NCBI GenBank assembly: GCA_963830715.1 | Contig: CAWHNS010000020.1 | Span: 372,001-436,000 of the forward strand | Direction: 5' to 3' | Length of the DNA stretch: 64,000 bases | Source: CAVVMA01 sp963830715 | GTDB lineage: Bacteria; Desulfobacterota; Binatia; Binatales; Binataceae | Shown here: piece by piece, positions 9,347 through 17,918 of the stretch | Layout of the letters: the number at the start of each line of letters is the position of its first letter | Numbering within the stretch: the stretch's first letter is position 1 | The notes under the pieces: model-generated | Seen by the model: only the letters and a program-made list of their open reading frames with translations | What the model was told of the DNA's origin: nothing | Database searches by the model: none | Program-made: the position numbers and the translations under genes

Positions 9347-9805
9347 TCAATCGAACGCTTGCGGATCGCACTTCAGGGCCAAATCGCGGAGCAAGCTCGT
9401 GTTGTCGTAATCCTCGCCGTACATGTCCTGGAAGCGCTTCGCCATTTGCGGGTCCACAGCCTCCCACAGCACCGATTGCCGGTTGATCAGCCGGCTGATT
9501 TCCGCCGACAACTCGAGGTCGCCGCTGAGACGTTCCCAATTGTTGGATCCGTCGTGACTCGGCGGCTCGGGCGGCCTGGACCAGAGACCATTGTCGGCCA
9601 GGATCCTGTTGAGCACCTTGAGATGCACTGTTTCCCCGATCGCCAGTTGCTGGAGTCCGGTCCTGATATTCGAATACTGACACAGCTCCGCATGCCGCTC
9701 GAGCCGCTCGATTAACGACGCTTTGCGGCCGGTGATATCGGCCAGTTCGGCCAACAGGGTTTCCCGCTGCGAGCGCGACGATCGCAACCAATCAAGAATT
9801 CCCAT
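9347..9805 (-). CDS. Conserved-looking all-helical hypothetical protein
   Basis: Unrecognised 152-aa protein. The N-terminal half is predicted helical with heptad-like spacing (ETLLAELADITGRKASLIER), and the middle helix IGETVHLKVLNRIL carries a GlxxH pair (E-T-V-H) reminiscent of ferritin-like or rubrerythrin bundles. There are too few ligands to call that fold. No signal peptide or membrane segment. It lies convergent to the small basic gene and just downstream of the zincin gene on the same strand (21-bp gap), so the two may form an operon. Confidence 0.6.
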   Translation of the reverse strand: MGILDWLRSSRSQRETLLAELADITGRKASLIERLERHAELCQYSNIRTGLQQLAIGETVHLKVLNRILADNGLWSRPPEPPSHDGSNNWERLSGDLELSAEISRLINRQSVLWEAVDPQMAKRFQDMYGEDYDNTSLLRDLALKCDPQAFD

Positions 9806-9826
9806 TTGGGTGTCAGGATAAAAGAT

Positions 9827-10447
9827 TTATCGGACCCGCCAGTCTTTCAAGTTCCGAGCTTCCAATGCAAGCGAGGGCGGCTCCGGGGCCGTGCTGATCT
9901 TAGCCGGCGGGCATAGTGCGCGCACCAGGAACGACTCGCGCCGGAAGAAGCCGGAGGTGTGGAACGAGTCGCCGAGCTTCAACAGGGCGTAATCCAGGTA
10001 GTGGCCGACTTCGTGGATCAGTGTGCGCAGGAACGTCCTGGGCTTAACGATGTCGTGGCGTTGCGCCGTGCGCATCCAAAGCACTATCAGCGGAGGCCGC
10101 GCCGGGTAGAAGATGCCGTGCAACTCGCCGCGCGCGTTGTGCGGCCGCACCTCGCGCACCTCGATACGAACGGGCAGGACGCGCATCGAACTGCACAGTT
10201 CGGCCACCAGCCGATACGCCGCTTCGTTCACCGCCGCGCGCGCCCCGATCTCCAGCGCGCGCATCAGGATGCGAGCCGCTTCGAGAGTCGCCGGAGCCGT
10301 CACGAACGGCAGGCGATCGATCGCGTCGCTCTTGAGATAGGTTCGCTGCCGCGCCGCCGACAGCCGATAGAAAAATCCGGGCAGCGGCCGGTCTTGCGTT
10401 CCTGCAGTTTCCGCCGCCGCACGCCTGGTTACCTGCTCCGCCCTCAT
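9827..10447 (-). CDS. Zincin-like metalloprotein (HExxH)
   Basis: About 206 aa with one clear motif: TLIHEVGHYLDY, the HExxH zinc-binding pair of metallopeptidases, near residue 155 in a C-terminal helix. The central region (LPVRIEVREVRP, then GELHGIFYP and PPLIVLWMRTAQ) is strand-rich as in minimal zincins such as the ImmA/Zn-peptidase group. No signal peptide. The ATG at 10447 is chosen because GGAGG lies 6-10 bp upstream; an ATG at 10486 has no such site. A third zinc ligand (His or Glu) cannot be placed with confidence. Substrate unknown. Confidence 0.7.
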   Translation of the reverse strand: MRAEQVTRRAAAETAGTQDRPLPGFFYRLSAARQRTYLKSDAIDRLPFVTAPATLEAARILMRALEIGARAAVNEAAYRLVAELCSSMRVLPVRIEVREVRPHNARGELHGIFYPARPPLIVLWMRTAQRHDIVKPRTFLRTLIHEVGHYLDYALLKLGDSFHTSGFFRRESFLVRALCPPAKISTAPEPPSLALEARNLKDWRVR

Positions 10448-10565
10448 GCCTCGCCTCCGCCCCTGCGACGCGCCAGCCTCTTTCACAGCTTCCCTATTTC
10501 ACTATTTCACCGGCTCACGCTCTCTCATATCATTTTCGTACGACCGGGGAGAGAGAGCGACAGCG

Positions 10566-11048
10566 ATGGAACTGAGCGCGATCGAGGTAAGCAAGCCGCC
10601 CGAAGTCAACGTGATCATCGGCCAGGCCCACTTCATCAAGACGGTCGAGGACCTCTATGAGGCGCTGGTCCAGGCCGTGGCGGGAATCAAGTTCGGGGTG
10701 GCGTTCTGCGAGGCGTCGGGCCCGTGCCTCATCCGGCATACCGGGACCGACCAGGAACTGGAGAAGGCCGCGATCGACTGCGCGAATGCGATCGGGGCGG
10801 GCCACGTGTTCGTGGTGATGCTCGGCAACGCTTTCCCGGTGAACGTGCTCAACGCGATCAAATCGGTGTCCGAGGTGTGTTCGATCTTCTGCGCGACTGC
10901 GAATCGGGTGCGGGTGATCGTCGCCTCCGACAACGGGGGCCGCGGGGTGGTCGGCGTAATCGACGGCGATACGCCCCGAGGCGTGGAGCAGGACAAAGAC
11001 CGCGCGGAGCGGCATGCGATGCTCCGCCGGTTCGGCTACAAGCAGTGA
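10566..11048 (+). CDS. Adenosine-specific kinase-like protein (PF04008)
   Basis: About 160 aa, the full length of the DUF355/adenosine-specific kinase family first described in archaea. Diagnostic stretches are VNVIIGQAHFIKTVEDLYEA, KFGVAFCEASGPCLIRHTG and GRGVVGVIDGDTPRGVE. Family members phosphorylate adenosine or bind it, and the in vivo role is uncertain. The ATG at 10566 is preceded by GAGAGAG. Divergent from the zincin gene. Likely a single-gene transcript. Confidence 0.88.
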   Translation: MELSAIEVSKPPEVNVIIGQAHFIKTVEDLYEALVQAVAGIKFGVAFCEASGPCLIRHTGTDQELEKAAIDCANAIGAGHVFVVMLGNAFPVNVLNAIKSVSEVCSIFCATANRVRVIVASDNGGRGVVGVIDGDTPRGVEQDKDRAERHAMLRRFGYKQ

Positions 11049-11140
11049 CTTGCGGCGGCGCGCGCGATCGGGGTTTGTTCCATTCCTTGCGGCACGGTAC
11101 ATAAGGAGGAATTTCCCAACCTGATTGGAGGAGAGACGCC

Positions 11141-11749
11141 ATGATCAAACTGTACGGAACCGCGATGTCGCGAGCGGGACGCGCTTTATGGGCGCTCGAA
11201 GAACTCGGAGTGAAGTATGAGCACGTTCCGATCTCGTTTCAGGGCGACACTCGCAAGCCCGAGTACCTGAAAATCAATCCTAACGGCCACATTCCCTCAC
11301 TTGATGACAATGGACTGATCGTGTGGGAGTCGATGGCGATCAACCTGTACCTCGCCGAAAAGTACGGGAAGAGTCCGTTCTGGCCGGCGACGGTGGAGGG
11401 TCATGCGGGCGCATATCAGTGGAGCTTTTGGGGCATGACCGAGATCGAGCCGCATCTGATCACCCTGCTCCAGCACAAGATGTTTCTGCCCGCCGAACAG
11501 CGCAGCGACAAGGCGATTGCGCAGGCGACCGAGAGCCTCAAGGCTCCGCTCAAGGTCCTGGACGATCATCTGAAGGGACGCGATCATCTTCTGGGTAAGG
11601 ACTTCACGATCGCGGACTTGAACGTTGCCTCGGTGCTGGGCCTCTCGGCGTTCATCGGGTTTGACCTCTCGGGGACGCCCACTGCCCAGAAGTGGCTCCA
11701 GAAATGCCTCGGCCGGGAATCGAACCAGCGCCTGAGCGGCAAGAAATAG
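11141..11749 (+). CDS. Glutathione S-transferase family protein
   Basis: 202 aa. The N-terminal thioredoxin-like domain has the start MIKLYGTAMSRAGRALWALEE (Ser/Arg in place of the catalytic Ser/Cys region) and the cis-Pro/GSH-site motif NPNGHIPSLDD with WESMAINLYLAE. An all-helical C-terminal domain follows. It conjugates or carries glutathione-like thiols to electrophiles in the cytoplasm. A strong GGAGGAGAG ribosome site precedes the ATG. Confidence 0.9.
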   Translation: MIKLYGTAMSRAGRALWALEELGVKYEHVPISFQGDTRKPEYLKINPNGHIPSLDDNGLIVWESMAINLYLAEKYGKSPFWPATVEGHAGAYQWSFWGMTEIEPHLITLLQHKMFLPAEQRSDKAIAQATESLKAPLKVLDDHLKGRDHLLGKDFTIADLNVASVLGLSAFIGFDLSGTPTAQKWLQKCLGRESNQRLSGKK

Positions 11750-11849
11750 AAAAAGCGGGCAAGGGCGGCTTCGCAAGGCGGGCCGGCGCAGAGGTCGGCC
11801 GCTGACGGGACGAGCGTTTCAGGATGGCAGTCCTCCGACGGGCGGCTCG

Positions 11850-12590
11850 GTGGTATTGCGCGATGCCTTGGGTATACACTCACGCCAGCAAGGGGTGGCT
11901 TCGGACATTTCCGCTGCCTTCGCTGAACGGTCCTGCCGTGGACGAGCTCCACGAATCATTCCGATTTTTCCGCTTCCCAACCTGGTGATGTTTCCCGGCG
12001 TGAAGGTCCCGCTGCACATCTTCGAGCCGCGCTATCGCGAGATGGTGGCGGAGGTCGGCGTCAGCCCCGGAATAATCGGAATGATGCTCCTCAAGGGCGA
12101 TTGGGAACGCGACTATTACGCCTATCCGGATATCTTCAACGTCGGATGCGCCGGGCGAATCGCGAACCTCATCCGCCTCCCTGACGGCCGCTACAATCTG
12201 ATGCTCGAAGGGCTGCTCGAGTTTCGCGTCGTCGAGGAGCTGCGCGATCGTTCCTTCCGTCGCGCCAGAGTCACATGGTGCCCGATCGAACGGGGCGCAC
12301 TCGAACTCGACGACGAAGCGATGGAAATGCTGCGGGCGCTGCTGGTCGGCTATGTCGGTGACGCCGCAGTCGAGGCCTGGCATGCCGCAGTCGAGGAACG
12401 CGGGATGCGCGGAGCAGAGTTGGTGAACTTTCTCTGCTTTTACCTTGATCTCGCTGCGATCGAAAAGCAGACCCTGCTCGAAGCCCTGGACTCGCGCACC
12501 CGATGCCTGTTCGACATCCTGACCTTCAAGCTCGAAGAGCGAAAGCTCGGCCCCAGCGGATCGCGCGGCGGCTCCGGCGTCGTCCAGTAG
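11850..12590 (+). CDS. Stand-alone Lon N-terminal (substrate-binding) domain protein
   Basis: The core from about residue 35 reads IIPIFPLPNLVMFPGVKVPL then HIFEPRYREMV, the Lon-N/ASKHA-free PUA-like domain (PF02190), followed by the VGCAGRIANLIRLPDGRYNLMLEGL strand pair. No AAA or Ser-Lys protease domain follows, so this is the 200-250 aa bacterial stand-alone form whose role is not settled. The start is uncertain: GTG 11850 is given as the longest frame, but GTG 11898 would leave less non-family sequence. Acts in the cytoplasm, presumably in protein recognition. Confidence 0.8.
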   Translation: MVLRDALGIHSRQQGVASDISAAFAERSCRGRAPRIIPIFPLPNLVMFPGVKVPLHIFEPRYREMVAEVGVSPGIIGMMLLKGDWERDYYAYPDIFNVGCAGRIANLIRLPDGRYNLMLEGLLEFRVVEELRDRSFRRARVTWCPIERGALELDDEAMEMLRALLVGYVGDAAVEAWHAAVEERGMRGAELVNFLCFYLDLAAIEKQTLLEALDSRTRCLFDILTFKLEERKLGPSGSRGGSGVVQ

Positions 12591-12974
12591 CCGGATTGCC
12601 CCCGCGGTGGCGATTCAGCACGCGCGATGAGTCCCTTGTGCAACATCAGGCCTGCATCGCCGTCCCAAGGCCCCGGAACACGAGCAGGCGGTATCCTGCG
12701 GGGGATAACACCGCAGAAGCCTCAAAACGTGGCATCACATCGCGAATGAGGCAGACTTTGCGTAGCAATTTGGTTCGCAAAATCCGAAGTTGTTCGCAAA
12801 GGGCGAATTTGAATATAGATCCCCCTCACACAGTCCGTACTTAAGTTCGCCTAATCCCTCATATAGCGGCGACAGGCAATTCGGCACGGAGATTGCTTAT
12901 TACCCAAATCATTCGCAGCCGCTCGCGCTTTCGAGGGACTTCGGCTGGCCTAACAAGAAGGAAGGGCACTCGTC
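12591..12974. other. Intergenic region with hairpin and TTCGCAAA repeats
   Basis: 384 bp without a convincing gene. It holds an imperfect hairpin at 12688-12714 (GCGGT-ATCC ... GGAT-aac-ACCGC), two copies of GTTCGCAAA 20 bp apart (about 12773 and 12791), and a possible -10 TATAGA near 12818. An AAGGAAGGG ribosome site then serves the gene at 12975. The stretch is more AT-rich than its surroundings, as expected of a promoter region. Confidence 0.5.
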
Positions 12975-13409
12975 ATGGAATGGGAAAATGGGGCGCTGGG
13001 ATCGTTGCTGGTTCCCGATGTCATCACTCCGGATCAGTATTACGACGCGCGGCGGGACGATAGCGCGCTGCGCCCCGTCAAGCGCCTGATGCTCGCGCTT
13101 TTGGAAGACGCTTTGCGATGCTTTCAGAACAATGCCGACGCGACGAGCGGGCCGCGCAAGCGCATGTTCTCGGAGGCCGAGGAGTGGCTCTGCCGCGAGG
13201 GCGGAGAGGGCCCATTCTCCTTCGATACGGTCTGCGAGACGCTCGGCATCGAACCGAAATTCCTGCGTCGAGGCCTGCTGGACTGGCGCAGCCAGCAGCT
13301 CGCGGGTGCCTCGCCGCGGCGTCTGGCGCGCCGTTCGCCGGTCGTCCGGGTAGGGCGCATTAGCGCGCCGACCCACAGGCGCAGCCGGCGCGTGTCCCAG
13401 GCGGTCTAG
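12975..13409 (+). CDS. Hypothetical protein with winged-helix-like centre and basic tail
   Basis: Unrecognised 144-aa protein. Residues 25-65 are helical (RPVKRLMLALLEDALRCF). Residues 70-115 (SEAEEWLC, then FSFDTVCETLGIEPKFLRRGL) look like a helix-turn-helix, suggesting DNA binding. The C-terminal 30 residues are Arg-rich (RRLARRSPVVRVGRI). No signal or membrane segment. It has its own intergenic promoter region and is followed by a strong terminator, so it is monocistronic. A regulatory role is an inference from shape only. Confidence 0.6.
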   Translation: MEWENGALGSLLVPDVITPDQYYDARRDDSALRPVKRLMLALLEDALRCFQNNADATSGPRKRMFSEAEEWLCREGGEGPFSFDTVCETLGIEPKFLRRGLLDWRSQQLAGASPRRLARRSPVVRVGRISAPTHRRSRRVSQAV

Positions 13410-13445
13410 CGCGCTCTCTATCGCAAGATTCGGCAAGCAGAAAAC

Positions 13446-13488
13446 AAAGCGGCGTCCATGCCATAAGGCAGTGGACGCCGCTTTTTTG
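13446..13488. terminator. Strong bidirectional intrinsic terminator
   Basis: Stem AGCGGCGTCCA (13448-13458) pairs perfectly with TGGACGCCGCT (13472-13482), extended by A/T pairs, with a 13-nt loop and a following TTTTT run. The opposite strand ends TTTGTTTT, so it can stop both the plus-strand gene ending at 13409 and the minus-strand lipoprotein gene ending at 13543. Confidence 0.9.
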
Positions 13489-13542
13489 TTGCAAAGCGTC
13501 AGGCCGTCGCGAGCCCGATTGCGGTTCGATCCAGCCGATTAC

Positions 13543-13917
13543 CTATTGCGGCATCTTCGGAGCCATCGAGCCCGGCGGAGGCAGATTTGATGCGACTCCC
13601 GGTGGCGGTGGCGGCACATAGCCTTTGGGCTGAGCGGCGGCCCAAGCCTCGCAGGCGTCGATGTCGGACTGTTCGATCTGGATCTGCTGCATGATGTCCG
13701 CATCGCTCTTGCCGTGAGTCTTCAGGTAATGGACTCCAGGGCATTTGACTTCAAGGTTGAAGTTCCTGATGCTTCCACCTCCTCCGCCTGCGGAAGCGAC
13801 CGTCTGTCCGCCACCCCCCGCAGCAGCGCCAGGTGTCGCACCGCCCGAACTGCTGCTCGTCGAACAGCCCGCAACCATCAGCAGCGAGGCCAGCGCCAAC
13901 CCAATAGTGGTCTTCAT
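13543..13917 (-). CDS. Small lipoprotein, Gly/Pro-rich
   Basis: About 124 aa with a textbook lipobox (LASLLMVAGC), so it is lipidated and membrane-anchored. The ATG at 13917 is chosen because a perfect AAGGAGGT site lies 6 bp upstream; an ATG at 13941 lies before that site. After the Cys comes a Ser/Gly linker, a short conserved-looking helical part (VKCPGVHYLKTHGKSDADI, then QIEQSDIDACEAW) with two Cys, and a Pro-rich tail. Function unknown. The gene shares the terminator at 13446-13488. Confidence 0.75.
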   Translation of the reverse strand: MKTTIGLALASLLMVAGCSTSSSSGGATPGAAAGGGGQTVASAGGGGGSIRNFNLEVKCPGVHYLKTHGKSDADIMQQIQIEQSDIDACEAWAAAQPKGYVPPPPPGVASNLPPPGSMAPKMPQ

Positions 13918-14067
13918 GATTACCTCCTTCAGTGTGGGCACTGCCTGCCTCCCGCTGAGGCTTTACCAGTGCACCGGTCCCCCAACCGCAAAAGCAGCGT
14001 CAAGATACACTTCGATGGGCCGATTATCAAACCTTCCGGACGCGGACGCAAGTATCCCGAAGAGCGC

Positions 14068-15063
14068 CTATATGGCCTCGAACAGGACTTTGTCACCGCG
14101 CTCGACCTTTCGCGCGCGCCCCTCGCGCCGCGAATATTCCAGGTGCGCCAGGGTCTCGAACGTCGCCGCCATCACGTGGAATATCGGCCGCTCCTCGGTG
14201 CCGAATACCTGCTGAGCGACCTCGAAAGCGGTCTGCGGCCGTTTGCGGATCAGGTCGAGCATCTCGGCCTCGCGATAGCGATGGTGCTCGATGAGCTGGT
14301 TCGCACGATGGCGATGGTCGTGGTAGATGCCGCCGTGGGCCGGCAGCACCAGCTCGACATCGAACGGCTGAACCTTGAGCTGCGAAGCGATGAAGTCGCC
14401 GAGCGGGTTGCCGGTCGTATCCGGATAGATTCCGACGTGCGGCGTGATCTTGGGCAGCAGGTGATCTCCAACGATCAACACCTTCTCCCGCCGCAGATAG
14501 ATCACGTTGTGACCCGGCGAATGGCCCGGCGTCCAAATCACTTCGAGCCGGCGCTCGCCGATCGGAATCACGTCGCCGTCGCCGATCGCCCGATCGATCC
14601 GGATGGCCGGATTGTACAGCGCCGTCCCCATCCAGGTCGGCCGCATCCCCGTCGGCGGGAACTGATCGATCGGGAAGCCGTGACTGATGAAGAACGATCG
14701 CCCCTCGGGCCGATCGGTCATCGACATGCTGCCGAACGACAGCATCCGGCTGGCGCGCTCGAGTTCGAGTTCGTGCAGATGGACCTTGGCGCCGCTGCGG
14801 CGCTGGATCTCGCCGGAGGCGCCGAAGTGATCGACATGATGATGCGTGCCGATCAGAACGTCGAGGTCCTCGACCCGAATGCCGACCTGGGCGAAGGCCT
14901 CGTCCAGCGCCGAGATGCTGTCGGCGGAGTTCATGCCGGTGTCGATCAACGCCCACGCGCCGCGGCAATCGATCAGGTACACGTTGATGATCGTGGGCCG
15001 CATCGGGAGCGGCAGGAAAATCTCGAAAATGCCGGGATGAACTTCGACTACTTTTGCAGGCAT
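14068..15063 (-). CDS. MBL-fold metallo-hydrolase
   Basis: About 331 aa, cytoplasmic. The metallo-beta-lactamase signature GTHHHVDHFGASGE (HxHxDH-like) is at residues 80-95, with further ligands in TPGHSPGHNV and VGDHLLP. A C-terminal helical extension (YREAEMLDLI, FEVAQQVFG, ATFETLAHLEY) is the winged-helix-like tail of the LACTB2/RNase-like subgroup (PF17778-type). Likely a hydrolase of thioesters, lactones or similar substrates; the substrate is unknown. The ATG at 15063 leaves the usual start; an ATG at 15090 is alternative. Confidence 0.88.
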   Translation of the reverse strand: MPAKVVEVHPGIFEIFLPLPMRPTIINVYLIDCRGAWALIDTGMNSADSISALDEAFAQVGIRVEDLDVLIGTHHHVDHFGASGEIQRRSGAKVHLHELELERASRMLSFGSMSMTDRPEGRSFFISHGFPIDQFPPTGMRPTWMGTALYNPAIRIDRAIGDGDVIPIGERRLEVIWTPGHSPGHNVIYLRREKVLIVGDHLLPKITPHVGIYPDTTGNPLGDFIASQLKVQPFDVELVLPAHGGIYHDHRHRANQLIEHHRYREAEMLDLIRKRPQTAFEVAQQVFGTEERPIFHVMAATFETLAHLEYSRREGRARKVERGDKVLFEAI

Positions 15064-15118
15064 CTGGACTCCGCTGCCGCTGTTGCGCACATGCAGCGCG
15101 GCCGGGCAATCGGCGGGA

Positions 15119-15331
15119 TCACTCGTGCAACTGGTCTTTCACCTGGAAGGTCAGACTGACCGTCACCCTCCATCGGACGACCTTGTTGGCTTCGACCGTC
15201 GCCGAAACGTCATCGACGTGCGCGGTGTGAATTCCGGAAATCGTCACGCCGGCGCGCGAGACCGCCAGTTGGACCGCATCTTCGATCGAGTTGGCCGAAA
15301 TTCCCGTCAGCCTGATCGTCTTTTCCACCAT
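15119..15331 (-). CDS. Dodecin (flavin-storing small protein)
   Basis: 70 aa, the complete length of the family (PF07311). MVEKTIRLTGISANSIEDAV is the typical first strand and helix, and RWRVTVSLTFQVKD is the last two strands, with the Trp that stacks on flavin. Dodecamers bind and protect riboflavin, FMN or FAD in the cytoplasm. It sits between the MBL hydrolase and GH13 genes on the same strand. Flavin storage fits a genome with many flavoproteins (two flavin-reductase-like genes and an HpaB-like gene here). Confidence 0.93.
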   Translation of the reverse strand: MVEKTIRLTGISANSIEDAVQLAVSRAGVTISGIHTAHVDDVSATVEANKVVRWRVTVSLTFQVKDQLHE

Positions 15332-15420
15332 CGCTCGATCGCTCCTTGGAAACGCCTCGCGATGCCATTAGCTCACACGTGGTTGGGCGATTCAAGGCGG
15401 ATGTTCGGCGAGACCTTGTG

Positions 15421-17026
15421 TCAGCTCACCTTTGCCGCTTCGATGATTACCGCTTCGTTCGGCGACAGCGTCAGCGATTCGCGAACGCTGTCGCCGTCGC
15501 GATTGTTGTTCGTGCCCAGCAGCACGACGCCCGCGGGGGATGCGAATCGGCGCTCCTCGTTGCTGAAGTTGATCGCCACCATCACGCGCTGATCTGCGGT
15601 CTCGCGCAGGAAGACCAGGCAATCATCCGGCGCAGGATGAAATGTCCGATAGGTCCCTTCGGTCAGCGCCGGAGTTTCCCGCCGCAATCGGAGAAGCCTC
15701 CGATAGAACGAGAGCAGCGAGCGTTCGTCGTTGCGCTGCCGCTCGACATTGATCGCGCCGCAGTCGCCGACCGGCAGCCAGGGTCTATCCGAGATCGAGA
15801 AGCCGCCGTTTCTCCCGGCCGACCATTGCATCGGCGTGCGGCATCGGTCGCGCCCGACCGGATCGCGCGAGCTCAGGAACGGGATGTTCACGTCGCGCAT
15901 CCCGATTTCCTCGCCGTAGTACATGAACGGCGTGCCGCGCAGCGTGAGCAGCATCAGCGCGGCTGCTCGCGCGCGGGCCCCGGTCTCCTCCTCGCTCTCG
16001 CCGGCATAGCGGCTGATATGCCGCGGAAAATCATGGTTGGAAAGCGTGTAGGTCGGCCATGCGCCGGCGGACGCCGTAAGGATGCCCTCGGTTTCCTCGA
16101 TTACGGTGCGGAACGCGGCGGCCTGCCAGGGACACATGAAGAAGCGGAAGTTGAACGCGAGGTTGATCTCGTCGGGCCGCAGGTATTCGGCGATCGTGCG
16201 CAGATCGCGCAGCCACACTTCGCCCACCATCATGCGCTCCCGGTAGCCGTCGATCACGCGCCGAAAGCCCCGGATGATGTCGTGGGTCTCGGGAAGTTCC
16301 TGGTCGTACAGATGAAGCTGCGAGCCCTGCGGGTCGCGCCGGGTGGAGAGGTCCGAATCGGTGCGGACCGGATTGTCGCGCAGCGCCGCATCCTTCATCA
16401 AGTAGGAAATAACGTCAACTCGGAAGCCGTCCACCGCGCGATCGAGCCAGAACCGGATCGCCCCGCGCATCGCCTCGACCACCTCGGGGTTGCGATAGTT
16501 GAGGTCGGGCTGCTCCTTCAGGAACGAGTGCATGTACCACGCCGCGGTCGCCGCGTCGTATTCCCAGGCCGGACCGCCGAAGGCGCCGAGCCAGTTGTTC
16601 GGCGGGCGTTCCGGCCCGCCCGCGACCCAGATGTACCACTCGCGCCTGGGATTGCGCCGCGACGATCGCGACTCGATAAACCACGGATGCTGGTCCGAGG
16701 TATGGTTGGGCACGAAGTCGAGGATCACGCGTATGTGCCGCCGATGCGCCTCGGCGAGCATCCGGTCGAAGCTCTCCAGGTCGCCGAGCTCGGGATGTAT
16801 CCCGCAATAGTCGCTGATATCGTAGCCCCAATCCTTGAGCGGAGACGGGATTGATCGGGCTTAGCCAGATCGCGTCGATGCCGAGCGACTTGCCGGTCCC
16901 GTCGTTGAGATAATCCAGATGGGCGGTGATTCCGTCGAGGTCGCCGATGCCGTCGCCATTGGAGTCCGCGAAGCTGCGAGGGTAGATCTGATAAAAGACT
17001 GCCGTTTGCCACCATGGACGGTCCAT
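15421..17026 (-). CDS. Alpha-glucosidase / oligo-1,6-glucosidase-like GH13, one frame break
   Basis: Cytoplasmic TIM-barrel alpha-glucoside hydrolase or transglucosidase, about 535 aa when rejoined. The first 60 residues (WWQTAVFYQIYPRSFADSNG) are in one frame. From GYDISDYCGIHPELGD on, the sequence continues in the neighbouring frame. Removing one C from a CCC run at 16847-16849 gives the expected INPSPLKDWGYD. Catalytic residues are visible: nucleophile Asp in DGFRVDVI, acid/base Glu in MVGEVWL, third Asp in LSNHDFPRH. DSNGDG is the calcium/loop motif. Intact but for the single base, so likely a sequencing error. Confidence 0.88.
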
Positions 17027-17061
17027 CGCGTCTGTTTAGCCCGCTCGGGAGACAATGATCA

Positions 17062-17781
17062 ATGGCGCGCTCGCGGTTCGCGTCGGTAATAAGCGAGTTG
17101 TGGTCGGGAACCGAATTTATCGCCGCGCTGGGCAATCCCGCCGGCGACGGTCTCCCGCCGGGCGACGGCAGCGGCGTGCTGCTCGTGCCGGGCCTGTGGG
17201 GCGGTGACGGCTCGCTCTTCATTCTGCGGCGCGACTTGGCCCGCCTGGGCTACGACGCCCGCACCTGGGGATTGGGAATCAACAACCGATGCGGCGAGGA
17301 AACTATCGCCGATCTGGTTCGCGCCGCCGGACGCCATCGGGAGCGCCAGGGCAGGCCGCTCGCTGTCATCGGCCATAGCCGCGGCGGTTTCATGGCGCGC
17401 GAGTTGGCGCGCCGCGCGCCCGAATTGGTCGACTTGGTGATCACGCTGGGATCGCCGGTCGGCGCGGCCAGCCTGGAGAGCGCCAGTTCGGGCGTGCACG
17501 TGATGCTCCGGCTGTCGCGGGCGCTGTTCGCGAAACAACCCGGATGTCTCACGCCGCAATGCGAGTGCGAGTACGTGCGCAACGCCCGCACGGCGCTGCC
17601 GCCGAGTGTCGCCGCATACTCGCTGTGGAGCCGCGATGACGGAGTGGTCAGGCCGGAGAGCTGCGTGAAGCCGGGCGAGCCCGATATCGAGGTGCCGGGG
17701 ACTCACATCGGGATGGTCGCCAATCGCGAAGTGCTCAAGGTGATCGCCGAGACGCTAGCGCGCCATCGGAGCCGCGGCTGA
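17062..17781 (+). CDS. Alpha/beta-hydrolase (lipase-like)
   Basis: 239 aa, single alpha/beta-hydrolase domain. The nucleophile elbow is GHSRGG (Ser nucleophile) near residue 110, with LLVPGLWGGDGSLF as the oxyanion strand. Candidate acid and base are Asp in SRDDGVV and His in PGTHIGM. A cluster of four Cys (PGCLTPQCECEY) near residue 165 is unusual and may form disulfides or bind metal. No signal peptide is evident, so it is probably an intracellular esterase or lipase; substrate unknown. Divergent from the GH13 gene. Confidence 0.85.
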   Translation: MARSRFASVISELWSGTEFIAALGNPAGDGLPPGDGSGVLLVPGLWGGDGSLFILRRDLARLGYDARTWGLGINNRCGEETIADLVRAAGRHRERQGRPLAVIGHSRGGFMARELARRAPELVDLVITLGSPVGAASLESASSGVHVMLRLSRALFAKQPGCLTPQCECEYVRNARTALPPSVAAYSLWSRDDGVVRPESCVKPGEPDIEVPGTHIGMVANREVLKVIAETLARHRSRG

Positions 17782-17918
17782 ATGCACATGGACGCAAGGC
17801 GGCGATAGAGCTAGGCTGAGGCTGCCGAGCAGCGATCCTGGGCCTCGTCCGCTGCCCGTTACCTTGTCGCGTGTTCGTCGGCAGCGCGATCATTCTTCAG
17901 CGTGAAAGGAGACAAATC

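Noticed and set aside
7842..9791. 649-codon minus-strand frame
   Set aside because: Shadow spanning the carboxypeptidase gene and intergenic DNA; no recognisable domain.
15346..16854. 502-codon plus-strand frame opposite the GH13 gene
   Set aside because: Shadow; GH13 carries all catalytic residues.
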